DNA from: JADZAA01 sp039810485 | Lineage (GTDB): Bacteria; Bacteroidota; Ignavibacteria; Kapaibacteriales; UBA961 | DNA: 37,680 nucleotides | Reading direction: 5' to 3' | Assembly: GCA_039810485.1 (NCBI GenBank) | Contig: JBDHXA010000023.1 | Coordinates: 1 to 37,680, forward strand | Part shown: positions 27,194 to 36,174 of the stretch, piece after piece | Numbering within the stretch: position 1 is the first letter of the stretch | How the letters are laid out: each line of letters opens with the position of its first letter | Made by a program: the position numbers and the translations under genes | Notes under the pieces: generated by a model | What the model saw: the letters and a program-made list of their open reading frames with translations, nothing else | Told to the model about the DNA's origin: nothing | Database searches by the model: none

Positions 27194-28045
27194 TTATGCT
27201 ATATTCTTTTTGTCAATCAGCATATTCAGGTAGGCCGATGTTATTTCGGTTTTTAGCAAATCTTCCATTCCTTTTTCGTTCTTTAGCTTTACGGCAGCAT
27301 CTTTCATTGCCTGCATTGCAATTTTCAGAAACGATCCGCCGGCGCTGATTCTCGCAACGCCAAGATTTTTCAATTCCTTTATTTCCGGCACTCCCGGAAA
27401 CACCATAATATTCAATGGAATATCAATTTCTGAGGCAATAGTGCTAATATGCTCGGTATCGTTCAGAAGAATAGGAAAAATGCAATCTGCGCCTGCTTGT
27501 TTGTATTCGGCTCCGCGTATCAATGTTTCCTGTAATTTTTCTTCGTGCGAGAGATTGTCGCCATGAACATACGCATCTATTCTTGCATTCACAAACAATG
27601 CAATTCCCCTTTTTTTAGCAGTTTGTTTTATCAGATTTATACGATGTGTCTGAATGGAAACTGGCAAAAGCTGATTAGTAACTGAATGAGTATCTTCAAT
27701 GTTAATGCCTATTATTCCGGCTTCTATCAGTGCTTCGACATTCTCTTCTAACTGTGTGTCTGAATTTGCATAACCCTTTTCTATATCGGCAGTCACTGGT
27801 ATTGAGACGGCGCAGGCAATGTGCCTCAGACGGTGAAGATGTTCCCGAAACGAAATATTCTCGCCATCATGAAAGCCATGAGTAAGAGCAATGGCAGAAC
27901 TCGAAGTCGCAACCGCCGGAAATCCTATGTCTTCGAGCATAAGAGCGCCAATCGGCTCCCATATATTCGGCAAAATAAGGGGCAAGCAGGCATGATGCAA
28001 TTTGTGAAAAAGTTCCGACTTTTGCTTCTGTGTATATTTATTCAT
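27194..28045 (-). CDS. Isocitrate lyase / PEP mutase-family protein
   Basis: From the ATG at 28045 the 283-residue protein has a TIM-barrel PEP mutase-like sequence. Blocks are LILPNIWEPIGALMLEDIGF, TADIEKGYANSDTQLEENVEALIEAGI, INIEDTHS and VNARIDAYVHGD, ending in GVARISAGGSFLK. The K-K-C-G loop of true isocitrate lyases is absent, as in the uncharacterised PEPM subgroup. A mutase, lyase or hydrolase acting on a small 2-oxo or phospho acid is possible. The start overlaps nothing, but an in-frame upstream extension overlaps the decayed methyltransferase end by 26 bp. Confidence 0.82.
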   Translation of the reverse strand: MNKYTQKQKSELFHKLHHACLPLILPNIWEPIGALMLEDIGFPAVATSSSAIALTHGFHDGENISFREHLHRLRHIACAVSIPVTADIEKGYANSDTQLEENVEALIEAGIIGINIEDTHSVTNQLLPVSIQTHRINLIKQTAKKRGIALFVNARIDAYVHGDNLSHEEKLQETLIRGAEYKQAGADCIFPILLNDTEHISTIASEIDIPLNIMVFPGVPEIKELKNLGVARISAGGSFLKIAMQAMKDAAVKLKNEKGMEDLLKTEITSAYLNMLIDKKNIA

Positions 28046-28052
28046 GTGTGTA

Positions 28053-28831
28053 TTAATGTTTTTGAGCAATAATAGCAAAAGCGGTTATCTGCTTGTCATA
28101 TTTGGCGAATACCTTTCGCATGGCAAGAATTTTTTCTTTTTCTTTTGGATGAGCAAATATATTGAATATTATTTTAATTGTTCGCAATAGTCCTTCATCT
28201 TCAATAATTCTGTATAATTTCAAGAGATGCATTGGCGAGGAATGCACAGATTTTATCTTGAATCCTGCTTTTTTTAGCATATTGCACCATTCGTCTTTTA
28301 TTAAAGGTCTTGCATTTACCTTTATGGATTGTGCTGACTCTACTTGAATATCCTTTTTTACATCTGCTTCGATATTATCGGGAATAAGACCAAGCTCATG
28401 TATGCCATACATTCCGCCGGGTTTTAGAATGCGAAATACCTCTCCCATTATTTCTTCTTTTCTATGGTCTGCCTGCATTGTCAGCATAGCTTCTTCAATT
28501 ATCGTATCGGCGCATTTATTTTCTAATCCTATGCTTGAAGCACTTGTATTGATTATCAAATATTTTCCGTTATTGATTGTTTTTGAGAGCCGTTCGGCTG
28601 CCTCTTTATTTAATTCAATGCCACGATATGTTTTTTTTGACTCTTTTTGCAAAATAATCGAAGCTGTAAATCCCATTCAGGGCGCATATTCCACTACGTT
28701 ATCATTGTCGATGATATACAGCACATCCACCAATTGCAAAGTAAGTTTTAGCCTCACGGACGCAAAACCCGCTTATCCATTTTGGCCAAAGCCCAATGAC
28801 CTTGTTCGTTATTGATTGTTTTATTGCTCAT
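28053..28831 (-). pseudogene. SAM-dependent methyltransferase, broken by a frameshift and stops
   Basis: A 207-residue piece (28053-28676) holds the second part of a class I methyltransferase (ADTIIEEAMLTMQADHRKEE, FRILKPGGMYGIHELG). Its N-terminal part is still recognisable upstream. ATG at 28829-28831 reads MSNKTINNEQGHWALAKM then DKRVLRP and meets a TGA (28754-28756). A neighbouring frame, joined near 28749-28756, gives LKLTLQLVDVLYIIDNDNVV followed by EYAP and then TGA (28677-28679). The expected SAM-binding loop reads P-G-M-G-F-T, so that TGA replaces a glycine codon. One base is missing and two stops are present, so this is decay, not a start-site issue. Confidence 0.82.
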
Positions 28832-29376
28832 ATATATAGATGTATGTGTTGATTTAATGATTTGGTTCTTCTCTCAAATATTTTATTGGGTTTCCGATAT
28901 TTACTAAATATATTCAGTAAAATAATAAAAGCTAATAATTTTTAATTATTATTCAGCATTTCTAATCACTAAAAGTCGTGTATTAATTCTCTCAAACATC
29001 CCAATGAATATTCAACGATTATATAATCGTTCAGACATACAAACAATAAATTACCATCCCATTCAAAATTATAAAAGGTTCTATTGTTTATTTCATTAAG
29101 GAATAAATAACATCATATTGCTATTATCTCACTCCGAAAACGCATTTTAAAAATTATTGACACATATGCCTCTTTCAAAAGAACATCTCTTTTAAGAGCT
29201 AAAAAAGTCATTTATTAGTCGTTTACTACTTAAAAAAGTGTAAAAATGCGTTTTTTGATCAGACTTTTTTTTCTATGAAACATTCTCCGTCTTTTCGGAG
29301 TGACTTGTGCATGATATAGAAATAAACAAACACCATACAATTCATCTGCTTCTTATCTAATTCTTTGTTGATATTG
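28832..29376. other. AT-rich gap with the second MITE copy
   Basis: Nothing gene-like is seen in 28832-29128 or 29304-29376. The gap is AT-rich and lies between a decayed gene and the restriction-modification pair, so it may be a graveyard of insertions. Confidence 0.5.
29129..29303. mobile_element. Diverged 175-bp copy of the MITE, inverted
   Basis: The ends are TCACTCCGAAAA (29129-29140) and its inverse (29292-29303). They match the inner part of the termini at 16899-17088; the outermost GAGCCC has decayed. A 16-bp block (29194-29209) is the exact reverse complement of 16998-17013 in that copy. No clear target duplication remains. It is older or more decayed than the first copy and sits just downstream of the restriction endonuclease gene. 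Confidence 0.75.
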
Positions 29377-30144
29377 TTAGTTATGTTCGACAATTTCAAA
29401 ACTTTGCGATTTTTTTAAAACAATGCTGTTATAATCATCAACATCATTAAACTCAAAATGCCAAAGAGAATAATAAATACCACGCTTTTCGAAAATAAGT
29501 GTTTGCACTTTCTTTTGCGTGTGAATTTGCCATTGCTTAAATTGATAAAAAAACTGACGAATAATAGTATTGTTTGAATGTCTGTTCTTTGCTTCTATAA
29601 GTACAATTTGATTTCTTCCCTCGTAACCAGCATCAACTTCGGTTTGGACGCTCTTTGTTTCTATTATATGTTGTCCAACTCTGAATGAAAATTTAGGAGT
29701 ATATTTTCTACCTCTAATTGTGAGTACTAAACTTTCATCATTCATAAAAAAAGTTCTCACCAAACTTGAAGCATAAGCAAAATCTAAATGCTGCATTTCA
29801 GAATTTCCAGCTAGTGAAGTTTCCAACTTAAAATCAAGTTTGGATGTATATATCTTTACCGTAGAGGTTATCGGTGGAATATCAATATAACCTTCCACTC
29901 TAACTATTGCAAACTCCCCATTTTTTGTTGGAAGAAGAAAAACTTCATTGTCAATAAAAACTTTGGGTCTGTCTTCTCTGCTATCCAACTTACAAAGAAT
30001 TCTAACTTCCCTCTCGTTTGTTTTTGTAAAGTTCTTAGCTGCCTGCTTAATTTGTTCTGCTGAAATGATAAAAGGAGATTTATCAAAATTATGATTATGT
30101 ATATTGTATGCTTCAAAAATAGATTTCCAAGAATTATCATTCAT
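29377..30144 (-). CDS. Type II restriction endonuclease (PD-(D/E)XK)
   Basis: The 255-residue protein ends in a nuclease core where D171 (TEVDAGYEG) and E184-A-K186 (IVLIEAKNRHS) give the PD-(D/E)XK signature. The rest resembles DUF6996/6997-type restriction enzymes, with an N-terminal recognition part. It lies 6 bp downstream of a DNA adenine/cytosine methylase gene on the same strand, the standard layout of a type II system, and the region is more AT-rich than its flanks, consistent with transfer. The recognition sequence cannot be read from this. The frame is open, while its methylase is frameshifted. Confidence 0.78.
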   Translation of the reverse strand: MNDNSWKSIFEAYNIHNHNFDKSPFIISAEQIKQAAKNFTKTNEREVRILCKLDSREDRPKVFIDNEVFLLPTKNGEFAIVRVEGYIDIPPITSTVKIYTSKLDFKLETSLAGNSEMQHLDFAYASSLVRTFFMNDESLVLTIRGRKYTPKFSFRVGQHIIETKSVQTEVDAGYEGRNQIVLIEAKNRHSNNTIIRQFFYQFKQWQIHTQKKVQTLIFEKRGIYYSLWHFEFNDVDDYNSIVLKKSQSFEIVEHN

Positions 30145-30150
30145 ATTATT

Positions 30151-31060
30151 TTACAAAAGTTTTTGCTGTTGATAAAATTTATTTAATCTCTTCTCTGTTA
30201 AACAAATAAATTCATCATATATGTCAATCCCGACATACATTCTTTCTCCTGCTTCTTGCACAGCCACTCCAGTTGTTCCGCTGCCGTTAAAAGGATCAAG
30301 AATTATGCTTCCTTCATTTGTCGATGAAAGAACGATTCTTTTTGATAGAGAAACAGGTTTTTGAGTTGGATGCTTTCCAAATACTTTTTCATTTGGCGAA
30401 GGAGTTGGAATGCTCCACACGCTGCGCATTTGCTTTCCGCGAGCTTTCATTTTGTCCTCTGAAAAGCACCCGTTTTTCATCAGCTCATAATTAAAAACAT
30501 GCTTTTTAGATTTTTCTTTTTTTGCCCATAAAAGTGTCTCATGTCTATGTGCAAAAGTCGTGCAAGCAAGGTTAGGCGCTGCATTTGGCTTAAACCATGA
30601 TATATCATTAAGTATGTGAAAGTTTAGTTTTTGAAGCAAATAGCCGCACTGATAAATGCTATGGTTTGTACCGCTAATCCAAATTGTGCCTTCTGGTTTT
30701 AGAATACGTCTGCACTCAGCAATCCAAGAATGATGAAATTTAAGATCCTTATCAAATCCGTTACTTTTGTCCCAATCTCCTTTGTTTACTTTTACCATTT
30801 GCCCTGCATGACAAGTTATCCCATCATTTGATAGTATAAGGAGGATCTGCAAAAATCATATCTATGCAATTAGCAGGAAAACGACTCATAATATTAAGAC
30901 AATCTCCTACATACAATGCAACATCATCTGTTTTGAATGCCGGTTTTAAGAACGAATAATTATCATCTTGAGAAAAATCTTGGATTAAATCTTCAAAAAC
31001 TATAGATATCTGTGATTTGTTTTCCAATCCAATAATGGAAGTATTTGCTATCTCAATCAT
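30151..31060 (-). pseudogene. Beta-class DNA methyltransferase of the restriction pair, frameshifted
   Basis: From the ATG at 31060 (MIEIANTSIIGLENK) the frame reaches motif IV, DMIFADPPY, then hits TGA (30824-30826). The next frame continues the enzyme without a gap: LSNDGITCHAGQMVKVNKGD, a middle domain with KHPTQKP, and motif I DPFNGSGTTG near the end. Motif IV before motif I means beta class. The junction is at 30835, where one base is extra (or two are missing) just after the DPPY codons. Target N6-adenine or N4-cytosine cannot be separated firmly. As sequenced the catalytic loop is lost, leaving the nuclease without a matching methylase. A sequencing error is an alternative. Confidence 0.8.
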
Positions 31061-31248
31061 TTTTAAAGTGATAATATCTATAAATACTAGGAAATAAAAT
31101 GACAAACAATACAGTTATTATACATTATCAACTGCTATTAACTTATACTTACTATGATATAATGATGATTATATTAGTATCATTATTTACAATAAAATTG
31201 TAACGTTAAAATGATAATAGAATTTCTACAAAATACGTTAAACACAAA

Positions 31249-31280
31249 GCGGGCATTTCGCCGAATAGCGAAGCGCCCGC
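31249..31280. terminator. GC-rich hairpin downstream of the acyl-CoA dehydrogenase gene
   Basis: GCGGGC (31249-31254) pairs with GCCCGC (31275-31280), with an inner TTCGC/GCGAA stem (31257-31261 and 31268-31272). It lies 38 bp after the dehydrogenase stop on the minus strand; on that strand it runs into TTTGTGTTT, so termination is plausible but not strong. Confidence 0.5.
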
Positions 31281-31317
31281 GCACTTTACGTTATATTTTC
31301 GGCGATTTTTTTTACAA

Positions 31318-32478
31318 CTACGACAATTCAGCCAGCACTGAGCGGGCGATTACCATTCTCTGCACTTCGCTTGTTCCCTCGCCAATAGTCAGCAATTTTG
31401 AGTCGCGCCAGAGTTTTTCAACTGGATATTCTTTTATATAGCCATATCCACCATGAATTTGCACAGATTCTTCGGCGGCGCGAACGCACATTTCGCTCGA
31501 AAATAGTTTTGCTTGTGCGGCAGCGCGCGTATAGTTTTTGCCATTGTCGCGCAACCACGCCGAACGATAGGTCAGCGCTCTCCCAGCGTCAATATTTGTT
31601 GCCATATCAGCAAGTTTAAACTGAATTGCCTGCATTTGCGCCAGCGTTTTGCCAAATTGCTTGCGCTCATTTGCATATTTTAACGATGCTTCCAAAGCAG
31701 CCTGCGCCAAGCCCACGCTAAGAGCTGCAATGGAAATGCGTCCTCCGTCGAGAATTTGTAATGCTTGTATAAAACCTTCGCCTTCATTGCCAATAAGATG
31801 GCTTGCGGGAACGCGAACATTATCGAATGTTAAACTTGCAGTGTCGCTGCATCTCATGCCAACTTTGTTCTCCTTTTTGGTGGCTGCAAATCCGGGTATG
31901 GATTTGTCAATGGCAAAGGCGGAAATTCCGCGTTTTCCTTCGCCTGTTACCGCCATTATTACGGCAATATCGCCCACATTTCCGTGCGTAATAAAGTTTT
32001 TCGCTCCATTTATTATGTAGTAGTCGCCATCGCGCTTGGCTGTAGTCAGCATTCCGCTGGCATCCGAGCCGGAACCGGGTTCGGTCAAGCCCCATGCGCC
32101 CATTGTTTCGCCCGTTGCGAGCCGCGGCAAATATTTCCGCTTGATTTCCTCGCTGGCAAAACGCAGTATATGGCTGCTGCATAATCCGTTATGTGCAGCC
32201 ACACCAAGAGCAATTGCCGGGCATATACGGGCAATTTCCTCGACGATTATGGCATATTCCTGAGCTCCCATGCCAGTGCCGTCGTATTCCGTCGGAACTA
32301 AAATACCTAAAAACCCAAGTTCGCCGAGTTTTTTGAATATCTCATGAGGAAATTCTTGCGTTTCGTCGTAATGCAATACTGAAGGCCGTATTTCATTTTC
32401 GGCAAAACTTCTAGCAAGTTCGCGAACTGCCTCCATCTCTACAGAGAGGTCAAAACTTATCGTGGTTTCTTCAGACAT
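31318..32478 (-). CDS. Short-chain acyl-CoA dehydrogenase (butyryl-CoA dehydrogenase-like)
   Basis: The 386-residue protein is full length for the family. FAD and substrate blocks are AWGLTEPGSGSDASG, ISAFAIDKSIPGF, and ASLTFDNVRVPASHLIGNEG. RISIAALSVGLAQAALE and ANERKQFGKTLAQMQAIQFK follow. The catalytic base is E367 in TIGEGTSEVQRMVIAR, the position used by short- and medium-chain enzymes, so it should oxidise short acyl-CoAs to enoyl-CoAs, passing electrons to ETF. No ETF gene is adjacent. A GGAG sits just before the ATG. With the IcmF-like and lyase genes it fits amino-acid and acyl-CoA catabolism. Confidence 0.92.
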   Translation of the reverse strand: MSEETTISFDLSVEMEAVRELARSFAENEIRPSVLHYDETQEFPHEIFKKLGELGFLGILVPTEYDGTGMGAQEYAIIVEEIARICPAIALGVAAHNGLCSSHILRFASEEIKRKYLPRLATGETMGAWGLTEPGSGSDASGMLTTAKRDGDYYIINGAKNFITHGNVGDIAVIMAVTGEGKRGISAFAIDKSIPGFAATKKENKVGMRCSDTASLTFDNVRVPASHLIGNEGEGFIQALQILDGGRISIAALSVGLAQAALEASLKYANERKQFGKTLAQMQAIQFKLADMATNIDAGRALTYRSAWLRDNGKNYTRAAAQAKLFSSEMCVRAAEESVQIHGGYGYIKEYPVEKLWRDSKLLTIGEGTSEVQRMVIARSVLAELS

Positions 32479-32565
32479 ATAGCTCCTATTCTATTGTAGG
32501 TAGTTTGACTAATGCAAAAACAAAATGCATTTTCTATGATTGCCGATTTATATTACAACTTTTTT

Positions 32566-33171
32566 CTACATTATCTTACTTTTTTTGACAAATACAATAA
32601 ATACTTCCACATTTGCTCGCTGCGGTATGCTGTTATAGCATCTTTCCATTTTTTTAATTGAAAAATACGGTTGAAAAACAGATTGATATTCAAAGGCGTA
32701 GCCGCCAAACGGCGGCCCCTGCGCTTCAAATATTTTGTCAAAAAGCACTCCGATTATTTTGCCGCCGGCATTCAGCATAGAAGCTGCCTTTTGAGCATAC
32801 GCACGCCTGTGAGATGGCGAAATAGCACAAAAGAACGTTTGTTCAATCAACAAATCATAATGCCCTTGATGCTGAAAAAAGTCGCCGCACACAACTTTTA
32901 CTTGCGGCATTCCGGCAAAAGTATTCTGCAACAATTCCACTGCCGTCGGCGCTATATCTAACAGTGTAATATTAGCAAACCCATTTTCAGCTAAATACTT
33001 GGCTTCGTGAGCATTGCCGCATCCCGGAATTAGAATGTTAGCATTTTTATTCGGATACTGAGCCATATAAGCTGCAATAGGCGGAGAAGCGTGCCCAATA
33101 TCCCAGCCGGTGGAGCGAGATTTCCACAATTCGTCCCAAAATATTTGGTCAAGAATAGGTGCGCCTTGCAT
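32566..33171 (-). CDS. TPMT-family SAM methyltransferase
   Basis: The 201-residue protein matches thiopurine S-methyltransferase-like proteins. It shows FWDELWKSRSTGWDIGHASP, the SAM motif ILIPGCGNAHEAKYLAENGF, LLDIAPTAVELLQ, and EQTFFCAISPSHRRAYAQ. Bacterial members methylate sulfur, selenium, tellurium or halide acceptors. The exact acceptor here cannot be read. It lies 30 bp downstream of the lyase gene on the same strand, so the two are probably one transcript. Confidence 0.87.
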   Translation of the reverse strand: MQGAPILDQIFWDELWKSRSTGWDIGHASPPIAAYMAQYPNKNANILIPGCGNAHEAKYLAENGFANITLLDIAPTAVELLQNTFAGMPQVKVVCGDFFQHQGHYDLLIEQTFFCAISPSHRRAYAQKAASMLNAGGKIIGVLFDKIFEAQGPPFGGYAFEYQSVFQPYFSIKKMERCYNSIPQRANVEVFIVFVKKSKIM

Positions 33172-33201
33172 GATAATTTACGTTGTTCTGTTAAAGTTTG
33201 C

Positions 33202-34587
33202 CTATTTCAATTTTTCAAACTTTGCCTGAAAAAATCGCAGATATTTTGGCTCATAAACCATTGATAATCCCTTGATACTATTTTTCTTACGGTATACGTT
33301 GCCGGCAGACTCAGCCACAACGTCCATATGCGCTTGAGTATACACACGGCGCGGAACTGTAAAACGCACCAACTCCAAGTTTGGATAATAATTTTGTCCG
33401 TTTGGCTTTCTGCCGGCCGACACAATGCCGCGCTCCATCGTGCGAACTCCAGAATCAATATAAATCTCTGCCGCGAGAGCTTGAGCCGGAAATTGATCTT
33501 GCTTCAACTGAGGTAAAAAGCGCTTGGCATCTACAAATATACCGTGTCCTCCCATTGGCTTTACGATTGGAACCCCAAATTCCTCCATTTTACGGCCGAG
33601 ATACTCTATTTGTCCTACGCGGGCACGTATGTGGTCGTCGCTGACGCTTTCCTCAATGCCGATAGCCATTGCTTCCATATCGCGTCCGGCCAAACCTCCG
33701 TAAGTGTGTAGACCTTCATAAACCACAACCATATTTCGAGCTTCTTCAAATATGTCCCAGTCATTTATTGCAAGGAAACCTCCGATGTTGACTAAAGCAT
33801 CTTTTTTGGCACTCATAGTGGCGCCATCGGTGAGAGAGCATATTTCATAAACAATTTCAGCTACATTTTTATGTCCGTAGCCGTCTTCTCGCTGTTTGAT
33901 AAAATAGGCATTCTCAGCCACTCGCGTCATATCATGAATTATTTTAATTCCATATTCTTTTGTAAGCGCTCTAAGTTCTCGCAAATTTTTCATGCTTATC
34001 GGCTGCCCGCCGGCCATGTTTACATTGGTGGCTATACACACATAAGGAATCTTCTTCGCGCCATGCTTTTTAATAATATCGGCAAGTTTATTCAAGTTTA
34101 CATTCCCTTTGAACGGATGTTCAAGCAAAGGATTATGCGCCTCGTCAATGATAATGTCGACAAAAGTTCCTCCTGCTAATTCCTGATGAAGCCGAGTTGT
34201 GGTAAAATACATATTGCCTGGAATAATATCGCCTTCTTTTATGAGAATTTTAGATAAAATATTCTCAGCGCCTCTTCCTTGGTGAGTCGGAACTATGTAT
34301 TTATAGCCGTAGTATTGCTGTATTTTACTTTCGAGATTGTAAAAATTTCTGCTTCCGGCATACGCTTCATCGCCCATCATCATGCCAGCCCATTGACGGT
34401 CGCTCATTGCTGATGTTCCGCTGTCGGTAAGCAAATCAATATAAACGTCTTCGGATTTCAGCAAAAAGGTGTTATAACCGGCTTCTTTAATGGCTTTAAC
34501 CCGCTGAGGTCGCGAAGTCATTTTCAGAAGCTCCACCATTTTCATCTTATATGGCTCAGCCCAAGATTGTTTAATCGGTTTTTTCAT
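33202..34587 (-). CDS. tpl: Tyrosine phenol-lyase-like beta-eliminating lyase
   Basis: The 461-residue PLP enzyme carries the Schiff-base lysine at K262 (MSAKKDALVNIGG), D219 and R222 (IIHDMTR), and IVPTHQGRGAENIL for phosphate binding. It belongs to the tryptophanase/tyrosine phenol-lyase family. Two residues that separate the two activities point to tyrosine phenol-lyase: R386 in TMERGIVSAGR (tryptophanase has I) and F452 in LRFFQAKF (tryptophanase has H). It would split tyrosine into phenol, pyruvate and ammonia. The residue equivalences are from memory of the characterised enzymes, so tryptophanase remains an alternative. Confidence 0.85.
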   Translation of the reverse strand: MKKPIKQSWAEPYKMKMVELLKMTSRPQRVKAIKEAGYNTFLLKSEDVYIDLLTDSGTSAMSDRQWAGMMMGDEAYAGSRNFYNLESKIQQYYGYKYIVPTHQGRGAENILSKILIKEGDIIPGNMYFTTTRLHQELAGGTFVDIIIDEAHNPLLEHPFKGNVNLNKLADIIKKHGAKKIPYVCIATNVNMAGGQPISMKNLRELRALTKEYGIKIIHDMTRVAENAYFIKQREDGYGHKNVAEIVYEICSLTDGATMSAKKDALVNIGGFLAINDWDIFEEARNMVVVYEGLHTYGGLAGRDMEAMAIGIEESVSDDHIRARVGQIEYLGRKMEEFGVPIVKPMGGHGIFVDAKRFLPQLKQDQFPAQALAAEIYIDSGVRTMERGIVSAGRKPNGQNYYPNLELVRFTVPRRVYTQAHMDVVAESAGNVYRKKNSIKGLSMVYEPKYLRFFQAKFEKLK

Positions 34588-34681
34588 ATATCTTAACGTA
34601 TGAAGTTTAACAAAAAAAGAAAAGTATCTCTAATTTTCGCTCTATGTGATGATGAGATTTTAAAGTTCTTTTATTTGGTCT

Positions 34682-36139
34682 CTATTGTTTTGCTTGCAGT
34701 ATTTCTATTGCTCCGCGCAGTTGATAGAGCTTTCGCGACGATTCAGATTCTTGATCTACATTAGCTTTGTAACGATGTGCTTCTTCGACAATTTCAGCTA
34801 AATATCGCACACGCTCTGGCGGAATAATATGCATTTTCTCTTGAGAAGTTATTGCCGAAGAAGCTGCTGATTCCCAGCTGCCGCCTTTTATTTCTCTAAT
34901 TTTTTCCAAAAGAGCCGCATAAAGCGCATTCACTCCGGCATCGTTGAATTGAGATGCTATCGTGCCATAAACAGGCATATTGCTGGGCTGTGCATTCCAC
35001 ATTCCATGGCTTCGCTGATACTGCTTTTTCACTGCGCGTAGCGCATCAGCTGCTCCGCGTTTGTCAAATTTATTGATAGCAATGATATCCGCATAATCAA
35101 TCATATCAATTTTTTCGAGTTGTGAAGCAGCGCCAAATTCTGGCGTCATGACATACAACGCAATATCGGCAATCGTTGTAATTTCCGAATCGCTTTGACC
35201 AATGCCCGCAGTTTCAACTATAATCAGATCATAACCTGCGATTTTCAATAGTTGAACTGCTGATATGACGTGTTTGTTAAGGGAAATATTTGCCTGACGT
35301 GTTGCGAACGACCGCATATACACGCGGCTGTTGCTCACAGAATTCATGCGTATACGGTCGCCAAGCAAAGCGCCGCCTGTTTTTCGCTTTGATGGATCTA
35401 CCGACAGAACTGCAATCGTTTTTTCGGGAAAATCTTCCAGCAACCGCAGAATAAGCTCGTCTGTTAATGATGACTTGCCTGCTCCGCCTGTGCCTGTAAT
35501 TCCCAAAACCGGAATTGCCGTATCGGCAAACGAAACGGTAAAACCGGACTGGTTGTTTTTTTCGGAAGATTTATTGGTGATAGCTCCGCCGGCAGCTACT
35601 AATTCTCCGCGTTCGAGCATCGAAATACCTTGCGCTATTGCCATCGGATTTTTTTGCTGCCAAGCATTAGGCATATCCGCGTCGAACGTTAGCGGCGTAA
35701 CGTAGTCTGATTGCCGCATTAAGTCGTTAATCATTCCTTGCAAGCCCATTTCTCGTCCGTCATCGGGTGAGTAAATCCGCGCAATGCCATAGGAATGAAG
35801 CTCTTCTGCCTCAGTCGGAAGAATTGTGCCGCCGCCGCCGCCAAATATTTTAATATGATTGGCGCCATTTTCATCGAGAAGATCGCGCATGTACTTAAAA
35901 TACTCTACGTGACCGCCTTGATAACTTGTCATTGCAATGGCTTGTGCGTCTTCCTGAATTGCGCATTGCACCACTTCGGCAACCGAACGATTATGCCCCA
36001 AATGAATAACTTCAGCACCTGTTGACTGCAAAATTCGGCGCATGATATTAATAGCGGCATCGTGTCCGTCAAAAAGCGAAGCGGCTGTTACAATGCGGAT
36101 GGTATTGTGTGGCTTGTAGGAAGCAGGAGAGGCGGTCAT
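34682..36139 (-). CDS. B12-binding plus MeaB-like G-protein, IcmF front half without mutase domain
   Basis: The 485-residue protein starts with a cobalamin-binding domain (D24-G-H26 in SLFDGHDAAINIMRRILQ; later IKIFGGGGGTILP). A P-loop GTPase domain follows (GITGTGGAGKSSLTDEL at 213-229, VETAGIGQSDSEI, NKFDKRGAADALR), then a short tail, RVRYLAEIVEEAHRY to LYQLRGAIEILQAKQ. This order and wording match the N-terminal half of IcmF (fused isobutyryl-CoA mutase), which continues for about 600 further residues into the substrate-binding mutase domain. Here the frame ends at a stop and the next gene is an unrelated lyase. The mutase must be encoded elsewhere, or the gene is truncated. The break falls neatly at the domain boundary. 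Confidence 0.8.
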   Translation of the reverse strand: MTASPASYKPHNTIRIVTAASLFDGHDAAINIMRRILQSTGAEVIHLGHNRSVAEVVQCAIQEDAQAIAMTSYQGGHVEYFKYMRDLLDENGANHIKIFGGGGGTILPTEAEELHSYGIARIYSPDDGREMGLQGMINDLMRQSDYVTPLTFDADMPNAWQQKNPMAIAQGISMLERGELVAAGGAITNKSSEKNNQSGFTVSFADTAIPVLGITGTGGAGKSSLTDELILRLLEDFPEKTIAVLSVDPSKRKTGGALLGDRIRMNSVSNSRVYMRSFATRQANISLNKHVISAVQLLKIAGYDLIIVETAGIGQSDSEITTIADIALYVMTPEFGAASQLEKIDMIDYADIIAINKFDKRGAADALRAVKKQYQRSHGMWNAQPSNMPVYGTIASQFNDAGVNALYAALLEKIREIKGGSWESAASSAITSQEKMHIIPPERVRYLAEIVEEAHRYKANVDQESESSRKLYQLRGAIEILQAKQ

Positions 36140-36174
36140 TTCTTTTTTCAGCTAAAATATTTGCCGTAATTATG

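Noticed and set aside
19590..28679. Recoding of TGA (as tryptophan or glycine) because of TGA codons inside otherwise continuous genes at 19590, 28677 and 28754
   Set aside because: TGA ends ordinary genes at 2813, 3748 and 21750, and the methyltransferase also has a frameshift. Simple decay explains the data better.
31211..31441. A small plus-strand gene starting at 31211
   Set aside because: It has no recognisable product, crosses the hairpin at 31249-31280 and runs antisense into the end of the acyl-CoA dehydrogenase gene.
33202..34587. Tryptophanase as the primary call
   Set aside because: The arginine and phenylalanine that distinguish tyrosine phenol-lyase are present; tryptophanase is kept only as an alternative.
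34588..34681. A truncated mutase domain following the IcmF-like gene
   Set aside because: The 94-bp gap has stops and no similarity to a mutase in any frame before the lyase gene begins; nothing supports a local frameshift.
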